A stretch of DNA of 64,000 nucleotides, from assembly GCF_003814005.1 (NCBI RefSeq), contig NZ_CP033898.1, positions 248,001 through 312,000 of the forward strand, in the 5' to 3' direction. The DNA is from Corynebacterium pseudopelargi. GTDB lineage: Bacteria > Actinomycetota > Actinomycetes > Mycobacteriales > Mycobacteriaceae. The translations under genes were made by a program, and so were the position numbers. This document shows positions 1-8,104 of this stretch, in pieces. Below the pieces are notes generated by a model, which was not told where the DNA came from, did no database searches, and worked only from the letters and a program-made list of their open reading frames with translations. Within the stretch, counting starts at the first letter, position 1, and every line of letters starts with the position of its first letter.

Positions 1-2
1 AG

Positions 3-440
3 GACAAGGGCACCGGTAAGGAAAACACCATCAAGATCCAGGATGGCTCCGGTCTTTCCCAAGAAGAGATCGACCGCATGGTCAAGGATGCCGAGGCTCA
101 CGCCGAGGAAGACAAGAAGCGTCGCGAGGAGCAAGAGACCCGCAACTCCGCCGAGACCATGGCATACCAGACCCGTAACTTCCTGGAAGAAAACGGCGAG
201 AAGGTCTCCGAGGACGTCAAGACCAAGGTGACCGAGGCTGCAGATGCTGTGGACGAAGCCCTCAAGGGTGACGATATCGAGGCCATCAAGCAATCGGTAG
301 AGAAGCTCACTGAGGTTTCCCAGGAGATGGGTAAGGCCATCTACGAAGCTGAAGCTGCAAACGCTAACGACGCCCAGGCCGCAGGCGACGACGACGTAGT
401 CGACGCTGAGGTTGTGGACGAGGAGGATGAGAAGAAGTGA
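3..440 (+). CDS. dnaK: Chaperone DnaK (Hsp70), C-terminal part
   Basis: The gene enters from outside the window; 145 residues are visible in frame from base 3. They cover the end of the substrate-binding domain and the helical lid ([14 protein letters not shown], then a long charged helix with [10 protein letters not shown]), ending in an Asp/Glu-rich tail, as in actinobacterial DnaK. DnaK is the cytosolic ATP-dependent Hsp70 that works with GrpE and DnaJ, both encoded next. Its stop overlaps the grpE start by 4 bp (GTGA), so the two are translationally coupled. The promoter, and any HAIR operator, lies upstream of the window. Confidence 0.97.
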   Translation, partial: DKGTGKENTIKIQDGSGLSQEEIDRMVKDAEAHAEEDKKRREEQETRNSAETMAYQTRNFLEENGEKVSEDVKTKVTEAADAVDEALKGDDIEAIKQSVEKLTEVSQEMGKAIYEAEAANANDAQAAGDDDVVDAEVVDEEDEKK

Positions 441-1012
441 CGATGCCCGATAACCCCGGCGATCCGGAGCACACTGATCCGGAGGCAACCTCGGCAGAAT
501 CCGCTGAGGCTGCCGCCGATCGGGCGATGCAATCCGATGATCTCGACCCAACGCTCGAAGCCGATGTGGATGCAGCATTAGCTGATAGCGCTGAGCCAAG
601 CATCGACGCACAATTGGCCGAGCGCACCGAGGATCTGCAAAGGGTCACCGCCGAGTACGCCAACTACCGCCGCCGCACCGAACGCGAACGCGCCCAGGGC
701 GTGGAGGTAGCCAAGTCTCAGGTGGTAGTGCAGTTACTGCCTATCCTGGATGATCTTGAACTTGCAGAACAGCACGGTGACCTCGAAGGGCCGCTGAAAT
801 CTACTCGCGACAAGCTGCTTGCCGTGATGGATGGCCTCAAGGTCAAGGCATTCGGTGAAGAAGGCGAAGCCTTTGATGCCGAGCGCCACGAGGCTGTGCA
901 GGATCTCTCCGAAGGAGAGGAAAAAGTATTGGGGACTGTGCTTCGGCGCGGTTACCTCATGGGCGATCGTCTCCTTCGCACCGCGATGGTGATTATCGCC
1001 GACCCGTCCTAA
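437..1012 (+). CDS. grpE: Nucleotide exchange factor GrpE
   Basis: 191 residues. An acidic, low-complexity N-terminus (about residues 1-60) is followed by the GrpE coiled coil ([17 protein letters not shown] near residues 72-88) and the C-terminal beta domain ([27 protein letters not shown]). GrpE releases ADP from DnaK. The GTG at 437 overlaps the dnaK stop by 4 bp; an ATG two codons later is the alternative start. A strong intrinsic terminator follows, so dnaK-grpE probably end as one transcript before dnaJ. Confidence 0.96.
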   Translation: MTMPDNPGDPEHTDPEATSAESAEAAADRAMQSDDLDPTLEADVDAALADSAEPSIDAQLAERTEDLQRVTAEYANYRRRTERERAQGVEVAKSQVVVQLLPILDDLELAEQHGDLEGPLKSTRDKLLAVMDGLKVKAFGEEGEAFDAERHEAVQDLSEGEEKVLGTVLRRGYLMGDRLLRTAMVIIADPS

Positions 1013-1030
1013 TACTTTCTAGGACTTATC

Positions 1031-1077
1031 GGGGCGCTGCCAGAGCTATACAACCTTTGAGCAGCGCCCCATTTTTT
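1031..1077 (+). terminator. Rho-independent terminator after grpE
   Basis: A perfect 10-bp stem, GGGGCGCTGC (1031-1040) with GCAGCGCCCC (1061-1070), closes a 20-nt loop and is followed by ATTTTTTA. It separates dnaK-grpE from dnaJ-hspR. Confidence 0.85.
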
Positions 1078-1155
1078 AGCTCACACAATTAGATAAACAA
1101 AATTATTAGCACTTAGTCCGAGAACACCGTTCCCGGAAAGGAGGAGAACAAGCTT

Positions 1156-2322
1156 ATGGCCGCAAAAAATGAATGGGCAGAAAAAGACTATTACGCCGAT
1201 TTGGGGGTTTCGTCCTCCGCAAGCGAGCAGGACATTAAAAAGGCCTACCGCAAATTAGCGCGCGAAAACCACCCTGACTCCCACCCCGGGGACCAGGCCG
1301 CCGAGGAACGCTTTAAGCAAGTAGCCGAGGCCTATGACGTGGTTGGCGACCCAGAAAAGCGTAAAGAATACGACGAATTTAAAAAAGCTCTCGCAAGCGG
1401 CGGATTCCGTGGCTTCGGAAAGAAAGCGGGGTCCGGTTACGCCGGAGGGTTTCAAGAAGGGTTCGATCTGGGCGACATCTTCGGGCAACGAGGAGGGTTT
1501 GCTCAAGAGGACGGTCTTGGGGATATCTTCGGTAGCTTTTTCAACCGCGGCGGTGCTGCTCGCAAACCGAATCGGTCGGCGAGGGGATCGGACGTCCAAA
1601 CCGAAATAACGCTGGACTTCCGCGAAGCAGCCAAGGGCACAGCGATGCCAATTCAGCTCACCGCTGAAGCCCCCTGCGAAACCTGCCACGGCTCCGGCTC
1701 TAAGAGCGGCAACGTCACCACCTGTAGCCATTGCGGTGGTAGCGGATTCGTCTCTGAGCAAAAGGGCGCATTTGGAATGTCTGCGCCGTGCCCCTACTGC
1801 GGCGGCACCGGTGAACAGATCGAAGATCCCTGCCCCGACTGCGGTGGCACCGGAACCAAGACCCGCACCCGCACCATCACGGTTCGGATCCCAGCCGGTG
1901 TGACCGATGGACAAAAAGTGCGCCTCGCTGGCCAAGGTGAGGCCGGGCGCAATGGGCGGCCCTCGGGCGATCTCTACGTCACCGTGCATGTGAAAAAGGA
2001 TCGGATCTTCCAGCGCTCCGGCGATAACCTCGAAATCACCGTGCCGGTGAGCTTTGCCGAGCTCGCCTTGGGCGACACCATTTCCGTTCCCACCCTGGAG
2101 CAACCGGTGAGGGTGAAGATCCCCGCTGGCACACCCAATGGGCGCACCCTTCGCGTGCGCGGACGTGGTATTCAGCGCAAGGGGGCCAAGGCAGGTGATC
2201 TGCTGGTCAAGGTGGAAGTGAAGGTGCCGAAGGATCTGGACGCGGCGTCGACAAGCGCCCTGCGCGCCTACGCCCAAGCCGAACGCGATTCCGGATTCGA
2301 CCCGAGGAAGGATTGGAGCTAA
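1156..2322 (+). CDS. dnaJ: Chaperone DnaJ (Hsp40), type I
   Basis: 388 residues with full type I architecture. The J domain has HPD at residues 39-41. A Gly/Phe-rich region covers about 82-135. Four zinc-finger motifs run from residue 174 ([32 protein letters not shown]), and the C-terminal substrate-binding domains follow. DnaJ delivers unfolded clients to DnaK and stimulates its ATPase. A good ribosome site (AAAGGAGG, about 1136-1143) supports the ATG at 1156. It forms an operon with hspR three bases downstream. A terminator separates it from grpE, so it probably has its own promoter in 1079-1135, which I could not define. Confidence 0.97.
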   Translation: MAAKNEWAEKDYYADLGVSSSASEQDIKKAYRKLARENHPDSHPGDQAAEERFKQVAEAYDVVGDPEKRKEYDEFKKALASGGFRGFGKKAGSGYAGGFQEGFDLGDIFGQRGGFAQEDGLGDIFGSFFNRGGAARKPNRSARGSDVQTEITLDFREAAKGTAMPIQLTAEAPCETCHGSGSKSGNVTTCSHCGGSGFVSEQKGAFGMSAPCPYCGGTGEQIEDPCPDCGGTGTKTRTRTITVRIPAGVTDGQKVRLAGQGEAGRNGRPSGDLYVTVHVKKDRIFQRSGDNLEITVPVSFAELALGDTISVPTLEQPVRVKIPAGTPNGRTLRVRGRGIQRKGAKAGDLLVKVEVKVPKDLDAASTSALRAYAQAERDSGFDPRKDWS

Positions 2323-2325
2323 ACC

Positions 2326-2706
2326 ATGCGCGAGACGGAAGAGGTTTTTGTTATCTCCGTAGCCGCCGAGCTCGCTGGTATGCATGCACAGACGCTGCGG
2401 ACCTATGATCGCCTGGGCATCGTCACCCCAAAGCGCACCCGCGGTGGTGGGCGACGCTATTCGCTTCACGACGTAGAGCTGCTTCGCACCGTGCAGCACC
2501 TCAGCCAAGAAGAAGGCGTCAATCTTGCCGGGATCAAATCCATTATCGAGCTCAAGAAGCAAAACGCTGAGCTTCAAGCGCAGCTTGATAAGGCGCAGGA
2601 AGAAATTGATCGCCTGGAACGCGGCGGGCGCCGAGGCGAATTGGTCCATGTTCCGCGCTCAACAGCAGTGGTGATGTGGGAACCGCGCCGGCGCCGCAGC
2701 AAATAA
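2326..2706 (+). CDS. hspR: Heat-shock repressor HspR (MerR family)
   Basis: 126 residues. An N-terminal MerR-type winged helix-turn-helix (VISVAAELAGMHAQTLRTYD, then RRYSLHDVELL) is followed by a coiled coil (about residues 75-105) and a basic tail. HspR represses dnaK and clpB operons by binding HAIR inverted repeats, with DnaK as corepressor in known actinobacteria. It lies 3 bp after dnaJ, the classical arrangement. A matching HAIR site is present in this window before clpB (9423-9443), so the repressor and one target are both visible. Confidence 0.95.
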   Translation: MRETEEVFVISVAAELAGMHAQTLRTYDRLGIVTPKRTRGGGRRYSLHDVELLRTVQHLSQEEGVNLAGIKSIIELKKQNAELQAQLDKAQEEIDRLERGGRRGELVHVPRSTAVVMWEPRRRRSK

Positions 2707-2722
2707 CACGCTGCAGCAACCA

Positions 2723-2759
2723 AACCCAGGGTCTTGAGCACCAAGCCCTGGGTTTTTTA
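2723..2759 (+). terminator. Terminator after hspR
   Basis: Stem AACCCAGGG / CCCTGGGTT with a 14-nt loop, followed by a T run (2753-2758). Confidence 0.85.
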
Positions 2760-2779
2760 TTGCGACTAGGATGAGAGGG

Positions 2780-3673
2780 GTGTTTCATCAAAGCGGAATT
2801 TTAGGAATCGGCACCACCGACCACTCGTTTATCGAGTTCGATCTCAAGGAGCCAAGCTCGGCAGCGCTCAAAGCCATCGCCGAGGCCATCAACGTCCCCA
2901 CCACCGCCGGCGCCAACGTGGTGCTGGGTATTCGTCCGAGCGTGTGGGCAACGCTTGCCCCCGCAGAAGACGTGCCAGAAAATGTGCACGACTTTTCTGA
3001 ACCCATCGAAGGCCCCGATGGTTTTAGCATGCCGGCTACCCAACACGATGGTTGGCTCTGGGTGCATGCATCTTCGCGTTCCCAAACCTTTGACGTGGTC
3101 AAGCACCTGCTCAAAACCTTAAAAGATGTGCTGGTGTTAAAAACAGAGACCACCGGCTGGGTCTATGAATCCAATCGCGATCTCACCGGCTTTGAAGATG
3201 GCACCGAAAACCCAGGTTCGCTTGAAGCCCCCAGCGTGATCGCCGTACCCGATGGACAACCGGGTGCCGGTTCGGCGGTGCTGCTGTTCCAGTTGTGGCG
3301 CCATAAGTCGCAGGAGTGGGAAGCACTACCGGTGCCTGATCAGGAATTGGCCATGGGGCGCACCAAAGCCGAGAGCATCGAACTCGACGATGAAGAAAAG
3401 CCCGACTCCTCCCACGTGGCCCGCACCGTGGTGGAAGTTGATGGCGAAGAACTCGATATCTACCGCCGCAATGTCGCCTATGGTGATCACCGTGACCACG
3501 GCACCGTCTTCGTTGGCTTTAGCTTTGATCAGTGGCGCATGGAAGAAATGCTGCGCCGCATGGCCGGTGCCGATAACGGCCCGCGCGATCAAATCACCCG
3601 ATTTACCGAGGCCATCTCCGGTGCTTGGTATGTGTGCCCCTCTATTTCTGCGCTGGCGAAATTCCTCGACTAA
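2780..3673 (+). CDS. DyP-type haem peroxidase
   Basis: 297 residues. It has the DyP signature GFEDGTENP (residues 137-145; catalytic Asp at 140), a conserved His in DSSHVAR (212, probable proximal haem ligand) and a distal Arg in RRNVAYGD (229-230). These mark a YfeX-like dye-decolourising peroxidase, a haem enzyme using H2O2. I chose GTG 2780: a -10-like TAGGAT (2767-2772) lies seven bases upstream, suggesting a leaderless mRNA; ATG 2771 would overlap that -10. There is no Tat signal, so it is probably cytoplasmic. No encapsulin gene is nearby. The 3' end overlaps the convergent hydrolase by 4 bp. Confidence 0.9.
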   Translation: MFHQSGILGIGTTDHSFIEFDLKEPSSAALKAIAEAINVPTTAGANVVLGIRPSVWATLAPAEDVPENVHDFSEPIEGPDGFSMPATQHDGWLWVHASSRSQTFDVVKHLLKTLKDVLVLKTETTGWVYESNRDLTGFEDGTENPGSLEAPSVIAVPDGQPGAGSAVLLFQLWRHKSQEWEALPVPDQELAMGRTKAESIELDDEEKPDSSHVARTVVEVDGEELDIYRRNVAYGDHRDHGTVFVGFSFDQWRMEEMLRRMAGADNGPRDQITRFTEAISGAWYVCPSISALAKFLD

Positions 3674-4746
3674 TCCGGTGCTTGTGGGCGCGCGCTGGCT
3701 ACTTCCTCGTTGAGTTTTTCAAGGAATTCAGGGTGCGCCGCATAGCTGTGCCCTAGGCGCGGAAGATTCCATTTTTCGCTGCGATAGCTCAGCGCAGCAG
3801 GATCCATGCCATGGATGGCGCCTTGGTTGGTGCCGCTGAGCCCGATTGGATCACCGTGGTTCATCACGGCAATGACCTTGGTGTGCCGGTGGTGCGGATA
3901 GCCGGGCACACCGGGGCTGCCGGCATAAATGATGGTGTCGGCATCCAGGCCTTTCCTGGCCGCATGGCCGGTGAGCACTGAACCATAAGAATGGCCCATC
4001 ACCACGAGCTTGGCGTGGGGATTTTGCTCGCGCAGCGATGCTTGAAAACGCTGCAAATCCTCGGCACCTACCACCGCGGGCTCGGTGGCGATGCCGCCAA
4101 GCACATGCGGTGGAGCAATATAGCCCATCCACGCAATGGCAGCGCCACCGGTTGAGGCGGCAACGGTTTTGGCCTCTTCTAGCTTTGCCGGCCAGTGCTC
4201 TGGATCGGAGGATCCCACCCCAGGCACCAAGGTCACAATGGATGAGGCGTGCTCAAGATCGCCATAGGCCACCACGGCGGTGCCATGACCGATCTGCAAA
4301 ATTGTTGCTTCTGGATCTTCGGGCAGTTCCACATCTGCTGCCGGCTGGGCGCATAAGGCATTGAGCTGTGTGGCGCAGGCACGATCGAGTTCTTGGCCCA
4401 TGAAGTGCAGCCCCAGATAGAGCGTGGCCACCCCTGGGATGGCATTAAACACCTGTTGGGGCAGGCCTGTGATGGTGTTGAGAATCTGCTCTAATTCCCG
4501 CTGGGCGGTGCTGGTGAGCTGCAGGATTTGGGCAATGTCTTCATAGATCCCGCCGGTGTGTTGCCACTGCGCCAATTGGCCTAGGAGCATGCGCTGCCCG
4601 GCCTCGAACGCCTCGCCGCTGCTGAATTGAAAGCCCTGCTTCCACTGCTGGGTATGGGCTTGGGCCACCTCGAGCATGCTGGCGCGGTTGTGGTGATGCG
4701 TGGCGGCGGCTGCGGCTAACTCGGAGGCTTGAAGTGGCGTGCTCAT
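3670..4746 (-). CDS. Alpha/beta hydrolase, DUF1023 family
   Basis: 358 residues. The C-terminal half is a DUF1023 alpha/beta hydrolase with the nucleophile elbow GHSYGS and a likely acid/His pair in NHGDPIG and LPRLGHSYAAH. The N-terminal ~120 residues are helical and resemble the WXG100-like helical part often attached to this family in actinobacteria. No signal peptide is obvious. Its start overlaps the stop of the small upstream gene by 4 bp, so the two are co-expressed. Substrate unknown; lipid or ester hydrolysis is only a family-level guess. Confidence 0.75.
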   Translation of the reverse strand: MSTPLQASELAAAAATHHHNRASMLEVAQAHTQQWKQGFQFSSGEAFEAGQRMLLGQLAQWQHTGGIYEDIAQILQLTSTAQRELEQILNTITGLPQQVFNAIPGVATLYLGLHFMGQELDRACATQLNALCAQPAADVELPEDPEATILQIGHGTAVVAYGDLEHASSIVTLVPGVGSSDPEHWPAKLEEAKTVAASTGGAAIAWMGYIAPPHVLGGIATEPAVVGAEDLQRFQASLREQNPHAKLVVMGHSYGSVLTGHAARKGLDADTIIYAGSPGVPGYPHHRHTKVIAVMNHGDPIGLSGTNQGAIHGMDPAALSYRSEKWNLPRLGHSYAAHPEFLEKLNEEVASARPQAPD

Positions 4747-4988
4747 GGCAGATCCTTGCGCCTGAGCGCTTGGCCGAGTTGCTGATCCATCCGGTACATC
4801 TTGTGCACAAGGGCTGCGATGTCGAGGCAGGAGACGTCGATAAGCTCCTGGTTTTTGCGCAATGCTTGTTCTAGGCGTTGCTCAAGCGCGCCGAGAGCTT
4901 GGGCGCTCAGGCTTGGGCGTATGTGGGCGGTGCTTGGCTGTAGTGGACGAAACTGTAGGTGTTGGAGTAATTGCGAAGTAACGTGCAT
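4743..4988 (-). CDS. Small helical protein, partner of the DUF1023 hydrolase
   Basis: 81 residues if started at ATG 4988, which has GAAGG just upstream; an in-frame start at 5024 would add 12 residues. It is almost entirely predicted helix (about residues 30-80, LGALEQRLEQALRKNQELI) with no membrane segment. The size and the position upstream of a DUF1023 hydrolase resemble small WXG100-like or helical partner proteins, but no WXG motif is present. I do not recognise a family. Confidence 0.6.
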   Translation of the reverse strand: MHVTSQLLQHLQFRPLQPSTAHIRPSLSAQALGALEQRLEQALRKNQELIDVSCLDIAALVHKMYRMDQQLGQALRRKDLP

Positions 4989-5088
4989 GCCTTCATGGTT
5001 GATGCCGCCGCGTGGTGGTGCCAAGCGCTGAGGGAAAATTTTTCTGCACCACTGCCAAATCTGTGGATAAGTAGCTAGGCTGTGGAAT

Positions 5089-5880
5089 ATGCGTATCGCT
5101 GTGGCACAAATTACTTCCGGCGCCGATAAGGCGGAAAACCTTCAGCTCGTTGCCGACTATGCCCGCCGAGCTGCGGAGCAAAACGCGCAGGTGGTGGTGT
5201 TCCCCGAGGCCACCATGCAAGGCTTTGGCACCGGCAGATTAGACACCCAGGCCGAATCCCCCCAGGGGCCTTTTGCAAGCGAGGTTGAGACGCTGGCTCA
5301 AGACCTTGGCATCACCATCGTTCTAGGCATGTTTAGCCCCGCTGATCAGGTAGAACGCGATAATAAGACCATTAACCGCATTGACAATCTTGCCATTGTG
5401 CGCGGTCAGGCCACGGCCGAGTACCGCAAAATCCATACCTATGATGCCTTTGGCTATCGCGAATCCGATACGGTGCGCCCAGGCGAGCAGCTTTGCACCT
5501 TTGAGCTTTTCGACGTCACCTTCGGCATCGCCACCTGCTTCGATATCCGCTTCCCGGAGCAGTTCCGCCAGCTCGCACGAGACGGCGCGGAAGTGATCTT
5601 GGTGCCCGCCTCCTGGAATGATGGCGAAGATAAGTTGCGTCAGTGGCGCCTGCTCAGCAGCGCCCGCGCCTTAGATAGCACCGCTTTTGTGGTTGCCTGT
5701 GGCCAAGCAAAACCTCAAGATGATCGCCCCAAAGAGGCCCCGACGGGCATTGGCTATTCGCGTGTGCTGGATCCAACTGGCGTGGTACTGGCAGAAGCCG
5801 GTGCTGATCCGGAATTGCTTGTAGTAGACATTGATCCTGAGCAGGTAGCCAAGGTGCGCAAGACCCTACCGGTGCTTTAG
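5089..5880 (+). CDS. Carbon-nitrogen hydrolase (nitrilase superfamily amidase)
   Basis: 263 residues, the full length of a single-domain nitrilase-superfamily enzyme. The catalytic triad is visible: Glu40 (VVVFPEA), Lys114 (YRKIHTYD) and Cys150 (GIATCFDIRFPE). The KIHTYDAFG stretch resembles the Nit1/deaminated glutathione amidase branch, so metabolite repair (removing the amide of deaminated glutathione or a related compound) is a reasonable guess, not proven. A -10 TAGGCT (5076-5081) seven bases before the ATG implies a leaderless transcript. The end overlaps the convergent reductase gene by 4 bp. Confidence 0.85.
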   Translation: MRIAVAQITSGADKAENLQLVADYARRAAEQNAQVVVFPEATMQGFGTGRLDTQAESPQGPFASEVETLAQDLGITIVLGMFSPADQVERDNKTINRIDNLAIVRGQATAEYRKIHTYDAFGYRESDTVRPGEQLCTFELFDVTFGIATCFDIRFPEQFRQLARDGAEVILVPASWNDGEDKLRQWRLLSSARALDSTAFVVACGQAKPQDDRPKEAPTGIGYSRVLDPTGVVLAEAGADPELLVVDIDPEQVAKVRKTLPVL

Positions 5881-6902
5881 CTGCGCCAAAATGGCGTGAA
5901 GGTGAAATGCTGAGTAGCGACCTGTTCCGGTGGGGCACCTGCTTGGATTAAGGCCTCTTGGCTTTGCAGCACCTCGGATTCGGGGCCGGCGATGAGGATA
6001 TTGCGATCCCCCCAACTGCCATAGCCTGCGAGCACCTCGCCAGCCTGGCCTACCTGCGGTAAGTGTAGGCCGCGCGGTGGTTGGGAATGGGAGGTGGGGC
6101 GAACCCACCAATCATCTTCCTCATTGCGCACAATGGGCATCACCATAAGCCAGGGGGCGGCGCTGGCTATTTGCCACAGGCCTGCAAGCTCATAGAGCTC
6201 GCCGGGGTAGTCCGCTGCGAAGGCGACCTGTGTGCGCGGGGGATCGGGTTGGGAAAACAGCGCCAAAATAATTGGGCGCAATGCAGCAAGCCCGGTGCTA
6301 TGTGCGATGAGCAGATTATCTAGGGCTGGATCATAGGAAAAACCACCTCGGCCTTGGCCGATCAGCCATTGATCTCCTAGGCGCGCATTGCATTCACCAA
6401 AGACATGGAATTCCACCTGCCCGGCATCGTTGGCCGGAATGGCTGGAAAGAGGTAGCGGCGATTGCCAAAGATATCGGTAACCGGCACGTATTGACCCGG
6501 TTGGTACTGCAGCGAGGATTCGGCTGCCAAGCGAACCACGGTGATCCGGCGGGCGCGTTTTTCCGTGTGCAGCACCCTAGCGCGGATGAGTGGTTCTGGG
6601 ACAGCGCCCTCAAGGGCCTTCGCTGTGGCTTGGATATGGCGTTCTGCCTCAAGCACATCGCTAAAGGGAAGATCGGGGCAGAGATCGCGGATGGCTTGGC
6701 TAATGCGGGCGGCGTCGACGTAGTCAATGCCGCAGGCAGCGATGGCCGGGGCGTGCTTTCGCACCTGCTGGCTTAGGTCTCGTTCACTGGCGGCGATGGT
6801 GGCGTCTGTGAGTTGCTCGCCAAAGCGGTGGTGGCCAAACGCAGCCGAGCGCAGCGCCTCGCGTTGATCTGCGAGGCGCTGCGCAACGGTTGGTGTATTC
6901 AC
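5877..6902 (-). CDS. Flavohaemoprotein-like oxidoreductase with diverged cofactor motifs
   Basis: 341 residues. From about residue 105 it follows the ferredoxin-reductase fold of flavohaemoproteins: ARVLHTEKRARRIT, then PGQYVPV, then an NAD-type region LIAHSTGLAALRP. The usual FAD motif RxYS is here RRYLF (148-152), and the usual GTGLAP is STGLAA (202-207). The N-terminal 100 residues occupy the globin position but are short and show no clear haem-binding globin pattern. It may be a degenerate or repurposed Hmp-like protein. Direction opposes the amidase; 10 bp separate its start from the end of the flavin monooxygenase gene upstream. Confidence 0.65.
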   Translation of the reverse strand: MNTPTVAQRLADQREALRSAAFGHHRFGEQLTDATIAASERDLSQQVRKHAPAIAACGIDYVDAARISQAIRDLCPDLPFSDVLEAERHIQATAKALEGAVPEPLIRARVLHTEKRARRITVVRLAAESSLQYQPGQYVPVTDIFGNRRYLFPAIPANDAGQVEFHVFGECNARLGDQWLIGQGRGGFSYDPALDNLLIAHSTGLAALRPIILALFSQPDPPRTQVAFAADYPGELYELAGLWQIASAAPWLMVMPIVRNEEDDWWVRPTSHSQPPRGLHLPQVGQAGEVLAGYGSWGDRNILIAGPESEVLQSQEALIQAGAPPEQVATQHFTFTPFWRS

Positions 6903-6912
6903 GCTCTATAGA

Positions 6913-7971
6913 TTACTGCACGCTATAGCCTTCAACTGGTCCTGCTTGATTGGGCTTCCACCCAAGTGCGGGAGCCACATGTTCGGCAAAGTTGGCAAGG
7001 ATGGATTGGTTGATCTCCACACCGGCCTGGTTGGGGATGGTGAGCATGAGCGTGTCTGCTGCCTGCACGGCTTCATCATCTAACAACTGCTCGATGAGCT
7101 TATCGGGCTCATCAACGTAGGTACGCCCGAAGGTGCCGGTGGTGCCGTCGATCATGCCGATGGAATCCTTCGTCCCGCCGAAGCCGAAGAGCTGACGGTC
7201 GCGATCATTGAGCACGGGGAATACGGAGCGAGACACCGATACGCGAGGAGCCCAATCGTGGCCTGCTTCCTTCCACGCTGCGCGATAACGCTCGATTTGC
7301 TCGGCCTGGAGTTCGGAGAGGCTTTGGCCGGTGGCTTCGAGCACCAGGGTGGAGCTCATCAGATTCACGCCTTCGCGCGCTGCCTGCTCGGCACTGGCGT
7401 GGGTTGCTGCACCCCACCAGATCCTCCGATCCAAACCAGGGGAGTGCGGTAATACGGGCAGCTCGGCGCCGGGTCGGTAGAGCTGCGGGTATTGTGCGCC
7501 TGCGCCCGCTGCCTTGGCCATGGCTTCGCCGCGCACTGCCTTGAGGAACTTCTCGTAGTGCTCACGGGCAATATCTGCGCCGCGGGGGTCGGTGGAACCT
7601 GCGTAGCCGAAGGCTTCCCAGCCGCGTTCTGCGGGTTCGGGCGATCCACGCGATACGCCTAGGGCTACGCGCCCATCGGCGATCTGATCGAGTGCCGCTG
7701 CTTCTTCTGCGAGGTAAAGCGGGTTTTCGTAGCGCATATCGATCACGCCGGTGCCTACCTCGATGTGCTTGGTGGTAGCGGCGATGGCGCCGAGCAGTGG
7801 CATGGGGGAGGCGTTTTGGGGTGCGAAGTGGTGGACGCGGAAGTAGGCGCCGTTCACGCCGATCTCATCGGCGGCTTGGGAGAGCTCGATTGCTTGTTTG
7901 AGCGTCTCTTTGCCGTTGGGGTGTCCGTTGAGGTTGTAGTGGCCGAAACTGAGGAATCCGAATGCTTTCAT
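6913..7971 (-). CDS. LLM-class flavin-dependent oxidoreductase (luciferase-like)
   Basis: 352 residues across the luciferase-like TIM barrel (YFRVHHFAPQNASPMPLLGA at residues 44-63; GTGVIDMRYENP; GRVALGVSRGSPEP). Such proteins use FMNH2, or F420 in some actinobacterial relatives, to oxidise small organics; the substrate is unknown. A strong promoter is visible: TTGACA (8002-8007, minus strand), 18-bp spacer, TATCAT (7978-7983), then six bases to the ATG, so the mRNA is leaderless. The downstream reductase-like gene follows after 10 bp and could be co-transcribed, which would fit a flavin reductase supplying a monooxygenase. Confidence 0.85.
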   Translation of the reverse strand: MKAFGFLSFGHYNLNGHPNGKETLKQAIELSQAADEIGVNGAYFRVHHFAPQNASPMPLLGAIAATTKHIEVGTGVIDMRYENPLYLAEEAAALDQIADGRVALGVSRGSPEPAERGWEAFGYAGSTDPRGADIAREHYEKFLKAVRGEAMAKAAGAGAQYPQLYRPGAELPVLPHSPGLDRRIWWGAATHASAEQAAREGVNLMSSTLVLEATGQSLSELQAEQIERYRAAWKEAGHDWAPRVSVSRSVFPVLNDRDRQLFGFGGTKDSIGMIDGTTGTFGRTYVDEPDKLIEQLLDDEAVQAADTLMLTIPNQAGVEINQSILANFAEHVAPALGWKPNQAGPVEGYSVQ

Positions 7972-7977
7972 GCCGCC

Positions 7978-8007
7978 ATGATAGGTGATGTATCAACAAA
8001 ATGTCAA
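7978..8007 (-). promoter_or_regulatory. Sigma-A-type promoter of the LLM oxidoreductase, leaderless
   Basis: On the minus strand, TTGACA, an 18-nt spacer and TATCAT lie 6 nt from the ATG at 7971. This is the best textbook promoter in the window. Confidence 0.75.
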
Positions 8008-8104
8008 GCCCTTATCTTTTCGCAGCTCAGGCACCCGAATGCTGTGTCATAGTTGCGCCAATTTACTATGTGCTTAGACCCTTGTTACCCAAAGGAGAAC
8101 CCTC

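Noticed and set aside
1255..2649. 464-codon open frame antisense to dnaJ and hspR
   Set aside because: Typical shadow frame of GC-rich coding DNA; no start signal and no protein family pattern.
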